Shown here in pieces: positions 34,991 to 45,285 of a stretch of DNA of 64,000 nucleotides. The notes below the pieces were generated by a model. That model did no database searches and was not told the DNA's origin. It worked only from the letters and a program-made list of their open reading frames with translations. Source of the stretch: Anastatus disparis. Its lineage: Eukaryota; Arthropoda; Insecta; Hymenoptera; Eupelmidae. The translations under genes and the position numbers were made by a program. Location of the stretch: contig JAFFSR010000351.1 of the NCBI GenBank assembly GCA_017163975.1, forward strand, positions 3,679,501 to 3,743,500. Direction: 5' to 3'. How positions within the stretch are numbered: position 1 is the first letter of the stretch; each line of letters begins with the position of its first letter.

Positions 34991-35520
34991 TAGAGGAGTG
35001 ATGAATCTTTTAAATGAAACATCCAGAGTTGCTGAATCTCCAATATCATTTTCAACGGTGTTAAGAGTCATTACAAGATTCAATAATCACGGCACTATTA
35101 ATAATGATCTTTCTAGACCAGGCCGACCAAATTCAGCAACAAATGAAGAGAGGTTATTAAATGTTATGCTATCATTCATTGCAGATCCACACAGTTCTAT
35201 TCGTAGCGTTGCTCAAGAAAATGGCGCAAGTAAATTGTCAGAGCTTTCTTTAATCGGTAGACATGACTAAGAGGGACTTTCGAATGGCCAGCTATATCAC
35301 CTGATTTAACACCTCTTAATTATTTTTTTTTCTTTTTAGGATCACTTAAAAAATAGGGTATACAAAACAAAACCCCAAAATTTAGATGAATTACGGCAAA
35401 AGATTATTGATAAATAAGCTTTCATTCCTATTGGAATAATCCAAAATATGGTTAATGCTTTTTACCATTGGTTAGCTTACTGTCAAGAATTAAATAGAGG
35501 TCAGTTTTAAAATCTACAGT
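34991..35520 (+). pseudogene. Internally deleted mariner-like transposase
   Basis: ORF 34998-35270 reads as the DNA-binding half: a helix-turn-helix stretch with TVLRVITRFNNHGTINNDLS, then SRPGRPNSATNEERLLNVML and SSIRSVAQE, the usual linker and second helix-turn-helix of Tc1/mariner transposases. After a frame change near 35270, GTFEWPAISPDLTPLNYFFF (about 35274-35330) supplies the last catalytic block (WPxxSPDLxPxDYF). It is followed by eroded sequence matching the C-terminus (KIIDK, NGFYH-like, about 35400-35515). The region with the first two aspartates, roughly 150-180 residues, is missing, so the protein could not have been active. It lies in the loop of the palindrome at 33995-36475. 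Confidence 0.8.
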
Positions 35521-36016
35521 AAACATATTAAGGTTATGAATGTTAATGATCGAATGCGAGGGGAAAAGGGAATTACGCTAATCCAGCACCTTAAAAATGA
35601 GAGGCAAGGGAACTAATACTAATTAGTCACTCCAAAGAAAATAAATTTTACTAAATTCACATAGTTATTATTAGATAATACCAACGGATATAGACGCTTA
35701 TAGAAGCGTACTTCTGGGTTAACTTTGTAGAACAACTCTGGAGAACACCTTTAATATTAGCGTCACCACGTGGCTAGAGGACATAAGCTTCAGATTTTGT
35801 CTCCTGCCAGTACATTTAAAGTACGCTACTATAAGCGTCTATCTTCGTTGGTGATACTAAAAGTAAATAAAAATATTAACATTGAAATGATCTTGAAAGA
35901 CATTATGAAGGTCATGCTCAAAGTCACCACTTCATACACCTTGTTAAAGTTTACAGCTTCAGCAGTTGAAAAAATTAAAAATTTCCTATGCCAAGAAGTA
36001 ACCAAACCTTCTTTAA

Positions 36017-36391
36017 GGGGATGTAGAACGGACGCTACACCTGTACTCATGAATTTGGCCTATCTTTTCATTTTATTGCCAAGCTTGAGGAAAAGAAATG
36101 CTTTGGCTTGTAGTATTTACCACGAAGATTATTCAGTTAAATTTTCAAATAAATTTATTCATTGGTTTTTCAGAATTTTGGGTTCCAATATTATGTATCA
36201 AAATTCTTAGATTTTGTACAACAAATCTAAAATTCTGAAAAACTAATGAATAAATTTATATGAAAATTTAACTGAATGATCTCCGTGGTAAATACTACAA
36301 GCTAAAGCATTTCTTTTCCTCAAGTTTTGCAATAAAATGTAAAGATAGGCCAAATCCATGAGTACAGGTGAAGTGTCCGCTTTACGTCCCC
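36017..36391. mobile_element. piggyBac-like MITE nested in the palindrome arm
   Basis: It follows TTAA (36013-36016) and ends with CGTCCCC followed by TTCA, a probable decayed TTAA. The ends GGGGATGTAGAACGGACGC and GTCCGCTTTACGTCCCC pair, as do CATGAATTTGGCCTATCTTT and its mirror. The GGGGATGTA start is shared with the element at 31752. Confidence 0.75.
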
Positions 36392-36912
36392 TTCAGTTTA
36401 AATAACCTTAAGGAATCTTCAAGTTCAAAATGATCTCAAGGGATCTTCAAGTTTAAAATCATCTCATAATCTAAGTACATGCTTAAACATAAAGTTTCCT
36501 GCTTTTTCGATGGCCAGTGTTGAGAATATAGTTCCTAGTACATAAGAAATCTCCATAGGTGATTAACACATATAGTCAAGTGAAGCACCCCTATTTTAAT
36601 GCTTAAAGAAGTGAGTTGACCCTTTATTATAAGGTTGTCGGATAAAATCTTTTGGGATCGATCTATTATATTATTAACATTAAAAACTAATATGTAACAT
36701 ATTTTTATCCAAGTGTCCTGTAATTAGTTAATAACAAAAAACTTGCAAAATTTTATTGATTGACTGAATCTACATTTATTTATTTATTACTTTCAACGAG
36801 TAAAACTCATAAATTAAAAAATTTTTCATAAAAAAAATCTCAAAGATCATTCGTTATGTGAATTGGGCCAAAATAAACACTTTTTATTCTTTGCCATTTT
36901 GTCGAAAAAGGC

Positions 36913-37135
36913 ACTGCTTTCTAGTTAAAAGCATTTAAAGTTCGAAAAATAATTAAATATGGTCGTTTTAAAAATGTTATTTCTTGCTTTGTACAAAAGC
37001 TATCTGACCATTCTTTACTGCTGACACTGCTTTCTAGCTATAAGCATTTAAAGTTCGAAAAATAACTAAAAATGGTCGTTTTAAAAATGTTATTTCTTGC
37101 TTTGTACAAAAGCTATCTGACCATTCTTTACTGGA
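36913..37135. repeat. 113-bp tandem duplication in the left arm
   Basis: ACTGCTTTCTAG starts at 36913 and again at 37026, and the two units are nearly identical through AAAAGCTATCTGACCATTCT. The right arm has a single copy, so the duplication occurred after the palindrome formed. Confidence 0.9.
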
Positions 37136-37276
37136 AGATGTTCGTTGAGACATGTTACTTTGAGGTAAGATTTTTTTTATATTTCTAGATTTTGTTTTCG
37201 ATCTTGAAATTCGTACTAATAGTTTTATAAAATCTTTAAATATTTTATCTGAAGGGCTAAGGGGATTCAGAGTACC

Positions 37277-37697
37277 TGTGACTGAAAACTTAATAAATGA
37301 AAATTTAATAAAATGATTTTCTGGCATTCACTTATACTGTACTACATATATAAATATGAATTTTGTAACAAATAATGCTGATGGCAATTTTATTTTATAG
37401 GAATAAAAGGTTATTTATTATAAAAAAAAATTTATAAAATTGAAAAATCTTAAGATTTTTTTTAGCAATATATTTTAAAAATAGCTCTTGTATAAAAATT
37501 TAAAAATTAGATTTTTTATCTTTCTTCATAATTTTTTAATCTTCTATTCACAATTTTTCTATCGATAACGAAATACTTTTCATTCTCATGAAATGAAATT
37601 GCTATTAGCATTGTTTGTTATAAAATTTATATTTCTATGTATAGAACAGTCTAAGTGAATGCCAGAAAATTATGTTATTAATCGGTTTTCAGTCATA
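37277..37697. mobile_element. MITE nested in the left arm only
   Basis: TGACTGAAAACTTAATAAAT and TTTTCTGGCATTCACTTA are mirrored by TAAGTGAATGCCAGAAAA and CGGTTTTCAGTCA. The right arm reads through the site without it (about 51597-51606), so it is a clean later insertion. Confidence 0.75.
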
Positions 37698-37698
37698 G

Positions 37699-38019
37699 CC
37701 CTGTTGAAAATAATGACGTCTTTTTAGTACGTCTTTGAAAGACGACTTTGAAAACGTCTTTGAAGACGTCTTTGGTCGTGTCTTAGATTAGAACAAAATA
37801 AGACGTTTTTTTTAATGGTCAGGAAAAATAGTAACCAAATTACGTCTTTTTTATAAGTAAAATAATTTCAAAGACGTATTTTTCCAATAAATACTCATAG
37901 TAAAAGACGTATATTCTCAAAAAAAAATTCTTTTTTTAAAACGAATGACGTCTGTCTAAGACGTCTTTGAAAGACTTCTTCAAAGACATCTTAGAAAGAC
38001 GTCATTATTTTCAACAGGG
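37699..38019. mobile_element. GACGTC-array foldback element, copy in left arm
   Basis: The ends are CCCTGTTGAAAATAATGACG and the mirror CGTCATTATTTTCAACAGGG. The interior is a series of AAGACGTCTTTGAAAGACGTC-like palindromic units. A shorter version of the same element is at 51502-51599 in the right arm of the large palindrome. Confidence 0.8.
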
Positions 38020-38262
38020 TTTTCTAAACATTGGAAAAATGACGTCTTTTTCGTTCCACTCTAAGACACGACCAAAAACGTCTTTCAAAGACGTCATTTT
38101 CTCCAAATTTAGGGAAAAAAACGTAATTTTTCATGAATTATGTCATTGAAAAATGACTTTACATGATAATCATTTTCCATTTAAAGGAAAAAACAAAAAC
38201 GAGGTAAACCTCGTAGTTTTAACTCTTCGAAAAATGAAGAGCATTTGCGATTAAGCTGAGAT

Positions 38263-38526
38263 TGTAACGCCTAGGGTGGCGATGTATATATAATAAGGCA
38301 GAAGGAGATGGGATATAGAAAATGAGAGACACTTTATAAGTTAAGGTGTTTCTTTGGGAAGTAATAGACTGGCGGAGTAAGACTGAAGTACAAGCGAGCA
38401 GTTTTTACGCTGCTTCTTCCTCGTCTGATATGAGCCTGCGCAGAGGCGTTCTCATGTATACACTGAAATGTGGATTGGTGCGCTTAGAGCGCCATACGCA
38501 TACATACAAGTGTGAGTGTCCCCACA
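38263..38526 (-). repeat. 3' LTR of the Ty3/gypsy element
   Basis: On the minus strand it starts TGTGGGGACACTCACACTTG and ends in TTACA. It matches 50780-51061 over its length apart from point differences and an indel of about 18 bp that removes the AATAAA seen in the other copy. On the minus strand a purine tract (TTGGGGGGGAGTGA, 38540-38527) lies immediately upstream, which is the position of the polypurine tract used to start plus-strand DNA synthesis. The element's outer flank is AGAT on both sides (38259-38262, 51062-51065). Confidence 0.9.
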
Positions 38527-39940
38527 TCACTCCCCCCCAACAATTAAATTTTTGTTAAGGGTAATTTTATTTATTTACAAAAGCGCAATAAAGTGCATGT
38601 TTTATATCACAGATAGGTTAACAATTAGAGTCAGTCTTTCTTATACAATATAAGTTATAAAACGCAATAACAATTAGATTAAAAAGATCGCAGTAGAATT
38701 CGCATTAAGAGTCCTATAAAAAATAAGCATAAAAGATCGCAGTAACATTACAAATATGGCAGTTATTATCAAAGCCTAAAATTTACAGTACATATGTAGT
38801 TTTCCAACAATCACTAAAGATTTACAAGGTTTTTTTTTTATTAGAAATCCTTTAGGATTTACATATGGTTTGCAAAAAGAAAATACTTTATTGAAGTGAA
38901 AACTGTTAATGTTTATTAGCTATTCATCGCTATTAATGATTTGTTCACTTAAAAGTGCAGTGAAAAAGGAAGATTTTTTATAAGATTGCGCTACACACAA
39001 ATAATGGTACGCATGGAACACAATTAAAGTTTTTAGATATGTTTAGATATTATGCACTTATAGTGCTTATTTTTACAGTTACTGTGAAATATTACGAAAA
39101 GTATTACAAAGTCGCAGAAATTTGCGCATTAGTTGTTGCAGTCAAATGCACTAAAGCATTGTAAATTATGTATGTACACTTACTTGATTATAATTTATTT
39201 ACAAGAGTGGTTGATTAAATTAAGTAGCATCAATTTATTATAATACAAATTGCTTATTTGACGTATGCTGAGTTGCATGAATCAAAAACAAAAAGTTGAG
39301 TGTACTAGGTGCAGTGTGCATATTATCATTAACTAATTGAAATTCAAAGTAGTGCTCTTGACTGTTAAAAAAAATTACATGCATGAATCTACTTTACGTT
39401 AAAGATGATGCGTTAGCTAGAACGCAATTCGTTGCAAAGATATGACTCTATATAAGGTGTAAGGGTATAAAGAAGTAAGGTAAAATGAGAAAAATAAACT
39501 ATTGCGCAATCACAAAAATAAAAGAAGTTAGAGAACAGATGAAAGAACATTTTGGTTAGTTATACTTAGATATTTAGTAAGGAGGCATTTAATATCTTCT
39601 ACTTCTCTAGCAGCGTTTTGCTTGCGTTTGTTATACAATTTGGGAAATAAGTGCGAGGCTTTACATATATATTTAACCGAGATTTGAACGCAAAACCTAA
39701 CCTTCTCATCTACGTTCCTATTCTCTATTGAATTGATTTTATTTCTTTTAAGGATGTTTGGAATGAATTTTTTCTTTTTAGGTACGGAGGAAGTTGATTG
39801 TGGATGAATGACAGAGGAAGGATTCTTTTTATTGAGAGTGGGAGTCTCTGAAGCTTCTATGTGTTCCGGTGCATTAATAACTTGATTACTATGAGCTATT
39901 TCCGGAAGGGCGCTTTCATCTATTATCCTATCACTAGACG
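38527..39940 (-). other. 3' region of the Ty3/gypsy element
   Basis: About 1.4 kb of AT-rich DNA between the end of pol and the 3' LTR. I see no transmembrane or fusion-like protein that would suggest env. It may contain the tail of pol and the 3' untranslated region. Confidence 0.5.
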
Positions 39941-40993
39941 CTTAAATGCCGCTGCTTACGTCGCGATCATCCCCCCCCCCCCAGCGACAACTCGTCCATG
40001 TCATCATCCCTATGTATGAGAACTTCATATGTGATAACAGGGGGTTTGGCAACGAAATACGATTTACCGACGCAAGATGGCTCTTGGCCATTTGTTTCAA
40101 TTGCACAGGGTGCAGTGTCATTAGTCTGAGAGAGTAGGAGTCGCAAGGTCCTATCCTCTGTGCTATTATCACAGTCTTTATTTACTGACTGCTAAGTCAA
40201 AAAATTATCTAATTCGCAGTTACCATCCTGCACTTTATCTTTATCTACAAGCGAGAGCGGAAGTTGCGAAGCCTTATTCTCTGCGTTATCGACGTGTTTG
40301 CGCACTCTGGCGCTTGTAGGCAAATTAAAATTCGGAGATAAGAACTATTGCAGGGATCTTCCATATCCATTAATGTCAGAATCAGAATTTATATTTGCAT
40401 CCACGTCGTTACATTCTTCGGTCAAAAAACATGCTGATTTAAGACGTTCTAAATTTACAACGACATGTTTACCGTTTTTCTCTAAGGTGAAGGTGCGCCC
40501 ATCTTGATGTCGCGAGACGACCTTATACGGACCAGTGTATGGTTGTGTAAGTGGCGGTTTTATAGCTCTCACTCTTTCGAACACGTGAGTGCAGGTGTTA
40601 AGATCTTTATAGACAAAAGGTTTGGCGGAAGTTTTATGTACTATCGGAACTGGCTTCATTTACGCGATATAATCCCGAAATTCCGATAAAAAGATGTTAT
40701 TATTAAGGCTGTTGGTGTCACAAAACTGCAAGATATCGCCCAGAATGGTTAATTTTGTGCCATACACAAACTCAGTTGGACTAGCATCTGTATCTAAGCG
40801 TATTCTAGTTCGCAATCCTAATAAAACACTTGAAAGAACTTTGGTCTATTCATGAGTCTGTGCAAGGCACATTAATGCAGCTTTTAATTGCCTATGCCAT
40901 CTTTTGACTATGCCGTTTGCCTGCGGATGGTAAGCAGTCGTACGCGTCCGATTACAACCTATCAGTTCTAAGAGTGAGATGAAAAGCTAAGAT
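39941..40993 (-). pseudogene. Ty3/gypsy integrase, C-terminal half and pol tail
   Basis: On the minus strand, shifted by one frame from the part before it, about 41027-41010 gives ITTDQERQFES (second catalytic aspartate of the DDE triad), then RTTAYHPQANGIVKRWHRQL (about 40950-40890). The usual sequence is HPxxNGxVERxHR, and here the third catalytic residue, glutamate, is lysine (codon AAA). TEFVYGTKL follows, and then ORF 40659-40345 with RVRAIKPPLTQPYTGPYKVV, the C-terminal GPY/F-type module. Stops lie near 40990, 40847 and 40660. The tail 40345-39941 is acidic and low in conservation. The enzyme would join retroviral-type DNA to the genome; this copy could not. Confidence 0.85.
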
Positions 40994-41436
40994 TCAAATT
41001 GCCGCTCCTGATCCGTAGTTATTGTTTAGGGGTGCACCGAATCGCGCTAACCAAGTATCAAAAAATGCACGCGCAACCATCGGTGCTGTAATATCGTGTA
41101 GAGGTACCGCCTCTGGCCAGCGTGAGAATCTATCGATCATTATGAGCAGATACTTGTAGCCTTTACTCGAGGGCAAGGGACCTACAATATCGATGTGCAC
41201 ATGCGCAAATCTCGCGTCTGGTTCAACGAAGTGCAATGGCAAAAACTTATTCTGGCGAGGAACTTTAGCGCGTTGACAATCTAAACAGTTTTTGCATTGC
41301 TCTTTTACTTCTTTAGCCACATTAAGCCACATGTAATGCTGTCTTACTAGCCTATCGGTTACACGGCGCGAAGGGTGCGCGTTGTTAATATGGAAAATTT
41401 TGAAGACTTCGCGTCTAAGAGTCTTGAATATAAATG
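40994..41436 (-). pseudogene. Ty3/gypsy integrase, zinc-binding and first catalytic part
   Basis: The frame 41506-40994 holds FHINNAHPSRRVTDRLVRQH (the two zinc histidines), CKNCLDCQRAKV (the two cysteines) and FAHVHIDIVGPLPSSKGYKY, where HIDIVGPLP carries the first catalytic aspartate; RFSRWPEAVPL and TWLARFGAPL follow. The first 23 residues of that frame (41506-41437) come from the inserted foldback element. A frameshift after GAPL moves the second aspartate into another frame. Confidence 0.9.
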
Positions 41437-42139
41437 CCCACACAGCATGAAAGATTACTGCAAGGTTGCTGCAAGGTTTCATGAAAGTTTCGAAACTTCG
41501 CAGCAACCTTTCATGAAAGATTGCAGCAACATTTATATGTCCGCGCTAGAACCCGGTTGAAATATTTCTAAAAACCTCGCAGCAATCTTTCAGAAAACCT
41601 CGCAGCAACCTTTCATGAAAACCTCACAGCAATATTTCAGGAAATGTAACAGAAACATTTCAAGAAACCTTGCAGCAATCTTTTCGAACATCTCGCCGCA
41701 ACCTTGCAGAAAACCTCGCTGCAATCTTTCAGGAAATGTAACAGAAACATTTCAAGAAACCTCACAGGAATCTTGCGGGAAAAATAGCAAAAACATTTCA
41801 AGCAACCACACAGCAATTTTTCAGAAAATCTCGCCGTAACCTTGCAGAAAACCTCATAGCAACCTTTTATGAGGTATTGCAGCAACATTTATATGTCCGC
41901 GCTAGAACCCGGTTGAAATATTTCTAAAAACCTCGCAGCAACCTTTCATGAAAAGCTCGCAGCAACATTTCAAGAAACCTTGCAGCAATCTTTCATGAAA
42001 GGTTTCTCGTAATATTTCATGAAATTTTTCCCAAATTTTGCCGCGAACAACGCTCATACCTTTCCGTATGGTTTCCTGCAATATTTTGTAAAATATTTCT
42101 TAAATCTTGCCAAAAGCTTGCTGCAGTAATATTTAATAG

Positions 42140-42523
42140 TAGGCAGGATTTTCTATCCTTGTGTGATAAAGTTTTTCTTATTTGCTTGAGTATCAATCGT
42201 TGTATCTATAAATTACTAGTTGAGCGCAATAGTATTATTATCAATATTTGTGCACAAGAAGAAAAAATTCCTCAGCATCGTTTTTGAGAAAAGTAGAGAA
42301 TATTAAAATAAAAGGTTTTGTTTCTAATATTTATGCTTTCTTTACTTTTTTCAATAAAAATTCGATGGATTTTTTTACCCTGCGTATAAATATTTATAAT
42401 AATAGCATACTTATTGCGCTCAACTCCCCGTTCACAATACAACTACAGCAATAAATACTTGAGTAAATAACAGGAAACCAAATATAAGGCAAGAACAGCG
42501 AATCTGGACTGCTCTTAGAATCT
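42140..42523. mobile_element. Palindromic MITE, GAGCGCAATAG family, copy 2
   Basis: TTGCTTGAGTATCAATC, GTTGAGCGCAATAGTATTAT and CGTTTTTGAGAAAAGTA are mirrored by TACTTTTTTCAATAAAAA, TTATTGCGCTCAAC and AATACTTGAGTAAATAAC. The end GCGAATCTGGACTGCTCTTA matches GCGAATCCGGTCTGCTCTTA at 33767-33786. It is nested in the 41437-44613 element, so it is the youngest of three layers. Confidence 0.8.
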
Positions 42524-43170
42524 TTTACAAAAACTTGCGGAATTATTGCTGAAACTGTTTATGAAAGGTTTGCTGCAATTTCATTTTGAAATTATTCATG
42601 AAACTTTGCTGATACTTTTTGTGAAACGCTTTTCTGGAATATTTTATAAAGATTGCCAAAAATATGGTAATAACCATTGGCGAAACGTAAATAGCAATAT
42701 TTTTTGTGATATCTTAGAAATCTTGTCAAAAACCTTGCAGAAATCTTACTGCAACTTTTAAGAAAAGATACCTCGTAATATTTCATAAAATATTTATCAA
42801 ATTTTGCTGGAAACCTCGTTGAAACCTTTCATAAAAGGTATCTTGCAATATTTCGTAAAATATTTCTAAAATCTTGCACGAACCTTGCTGCAACCTTTCA
42901 TCAAAGGTCTCTTGCGATATTTCGTAAAATGTTCCCCAAATCTTGCTAGGAACCTCACTGAAACCTTTCATGAAAGGTTTCTTGCAATATTTCATAAAAT
43001 GTTTCTAAAATCTTGCAGGAACCTCGCTGCAATCTTTCATGAAAGGTTTTTTGCAATATTCCATGAAAAGTTCCCCAAATCTTGCAGAAACTTCGCTGCA
43101 ACCTTTCGTGAAAGGTTTCTTGCAATATTTCAGGAAATATTTCTAAAATCTTACAGAAAACTTGCTGCAA

Positions 43171-44140
43171 CCTTCCATGAAAGGTTCCTTGCAATATTCC
43201 ATGAAATGTTTTCTAAATTTTGCTGAAAACCTCGCTGAAACATATCGTGAAAGTTTCCGTCCAATATTTCATGAAATGTTTCTAAAATCGTGCAGAAACC
43301 TCGCTGCAACCTTTCGTGAAAGTTTTCTTGCAATATTTCATGAAATGTTTCTAAAATCTTACAGAAACCTCGCTGCAACCTTTCATGAAAGGTCCCTTGC
43401 AATATTCCATGAAATAATTTCTAAATCGTGCTAAAACCTCGCTGCAACCTTACGTGAAAGTTTTCTTGCAATATTTCATGAAATAGTTCTAAAATCTTAC
43501 AGAAACCTCGCTGCAATCTTTCATGAAACGTTTCTTGCGAAATTTCATGAAACATTTCTAAAATCTTGCAGAAACCTTGCTGCAACCTTTCATGAAAGGT
43601 TCCTTGCAATATTTTATAAAATGTTTTCTAAATTTTGCTGGAAACCTCGCTGCAACCTTCCATGAAAGGTTCCTTGCAATATTCCATGAAATGTTTTCTA
43701 AATTTTGCTGAAAACCTCGCTGAAACATATCGTGAAAGTTTCCGTCCAATATTTCATGAAATGTTTCTAAAATCGTGCAGAAACCTCGCTGCAACCTTTC
43801 GTGAAAGTTTTCTTGCAATATTTCATGAAATGTTTCTAAAATCTTACAGAAACCTCGCTGCAACCTTTCATGAAAGGACCCTTGCAATATTCCATGAAAT
43901 AATTTCTAAATCGTGCTAAAACCTCGCTGCAACCTTTCGTGAAAGTTTTCTTGCAATATTTCATGAAATAGTTCTAAAATCTTACAGAAACCTCGCTGCA
44001 ATCTTTCATAAAACGTTTCTTGCGAAATTTCATGAAATATTTCTAAAATCTTGCAGAAACCTTGCTGCAACCTTTCATGAAAGGTTCCTTGCAATATTTT
44101 ATAAAATGTTTTCTAAATTTTGCTGGAAACCTCTATGCAA
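43171..44140. repeat. 485-bp tandem segmental duplication
   Basis: The block beginning CCTTCCATGAAAGGTTCC at 43171 recurs at 43656 and the two copies stay almost identical for about 480 bases, including rare variants such as GCTGAAACATATCGTGAAAG. This is a higher-order duplication of seven 69-bp units. Confidence 0.85.
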
Positions 44141-44649
44141 CCTTTCATAAAAGGTTTCTTGCAATATTTCATGAAATATTCCTAAAATCTTTCAGAAACC
44201 TCGCTGCAACCTTTCATGAAAGGGTTCTTGCAATATTCTATGAAATGATTTCTAAATCTTGCTGGAAACCTCGCTGAAACATGTCATGAAAGTTTCCTTG
44301 CAATATTTCATAAATTGTTTCTAAAATCTTGCAGAAACCTCGCTGCAACCTTTCATGAAAGGTTTCTTGCAATATTTCATGAAATGTTTTATAAAACCTT
44401 GCAGAAACCTCGCTGCACCCTTTCATGAAAGGTTCCTTGCAATATTGCTTGAATTATTTTCTGAAACCTTGTAGCAAGTTTGCAGCAATATCACACTGAA
44501 ATGTTTCATGAAACCTCTTAGCAATGTTAAGACAAGATCGCTGCAATCTTGGGACAATATTTCAGCACAATATTTCAGTGAAAGTTTCACTGCAATATTT
44601 CATGCTGTGTGGGTGGTCTAAAGGCTTGCGCGTCAAAATTGCAATAGAT

Positions 44650-45285
44650 GGCTGTTCGATTAGGTCCCCAGCGCAGCTTCGTTAATCTTAGAGGGTGATT
44701 TGAGTCCGCCATTATCTCTTTTTATTCGTCATCGCGTTCCTGCTCTTGCAAAATCTCTTCGAGAGTAAAAAATGTTGTAAAGTTAAATATCGTAATACTT
44801 GCGAGGGTCTTTTTCACAAAGCGTTCTCCAGTTAATGCCTCATTGTTCCAGTCAAAAGAGGCTGGTGCAATGAAGCGATCAATACGCGAAAGCGAATCTG
44901 CGACCACATTGCCTTCGCCCCGCAAATAACAAATTTCCGTATTAAACTGCGATATATACGGCAATTTACGTGCGCGCAATGATGTGCACGTGTCTAACTT
45001 TTGCGTGAGCGCGTAGATTAGCGGTTTATGATCAGTAAAAACTTTACAATTACGACACTCCAAAAAATAGCTGAAATACTTCAAAGCTTCATATATTGCC
45101 ATTGATTCGCGATCGTAAGCGCTATATTTTGATTGCGCGGGAGTGAACTTCCTGGAGAAAAATGCTAGTGGCTGCCAACTGCCGTTTACATATTGCTCCA
45201 AGGAAGCACCCATGTCGAAATTTGAGGCATCCGTGGTTACGCGTATCTCTGCGTCTGCGCACGGATAAGCTCAGCTGGTAATATT
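44650..45285 (-). pseudogene. Ty3/gypsy RNase H domain
   Basis: The frame 45213-44722 carries MGASLEQYVNGSWQPLAFFS, KYSAYDRESMAIYEAL and FTDHKPLIYAL, which are the RNase H blocks with the catalytic acidic residues, then ARKLPYISQFNTEICYLRGE and NVVADSLSR. Upstream in the minus direction, sequence for the reverse transcriptase connection domain is broken by a stop near 45270. The intact enzyme would remove the RNA strand of RNA/DNA hybrids. Confidence 0.9.

Larger units (their letters stand above)
33995..36475. mobile_element. Large palindrome enclosing a mariner relic
   Basis: The left arm 34010-34236 (GTCATTTAAACTTGAAG, GGTTTGGTTACCTC, GACTTTAAGCATGATCTTGA, ATTTTTATTTACTTTTAGCA) is mirrored by 35827-36016 and 36395-36470. 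The right arm is split by a TTAA-type MITE (36017-36391), and the loop contains two more hairpins and the mariner fragment. Frames at 34267-34019 and 35770-36210 are the same arm and not genes. Confidence 0.65.
41437..44613. mobile_element. Foldback element with 69-bp units inserted in integrase
   Basis: The ends CCCACACAGCATGAAAG and CATGCTGTGTGGG are mirrored and match the element at 12589. The interior is made of a 69-bp unit (CAACCTTTCATGAAAGGTTT, CTTGCAATATTTCATGAAAT, CTAAAATCTTGCAGAAACC) repeated about 20 times in the right part, with a more CCTCGCAGCAA-rich left part. Because 69 is a multiple of three, long open frames appear on both strands; they are not genes. It interrupts pol between RNase H and the integrase zinc domain. 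Confidence 0.9.

Noticed and set aside
35829..36210. Frames 35770-36210 and 36050-35829 as genes
   Set aside because: They run from the arm of a palindrome into a TTAA-type MITE, and the arm is mirrored at 34019-34267.
42885..44426. Long open frames on both strands in the 41-44 kb repeat (for example 42885-43226, 43558-43887, 43635-43919)
   Set aside because: They are produced by a stop-free 69-bp repeat unit and occur in sense and antisense alike; no start context or known protein.
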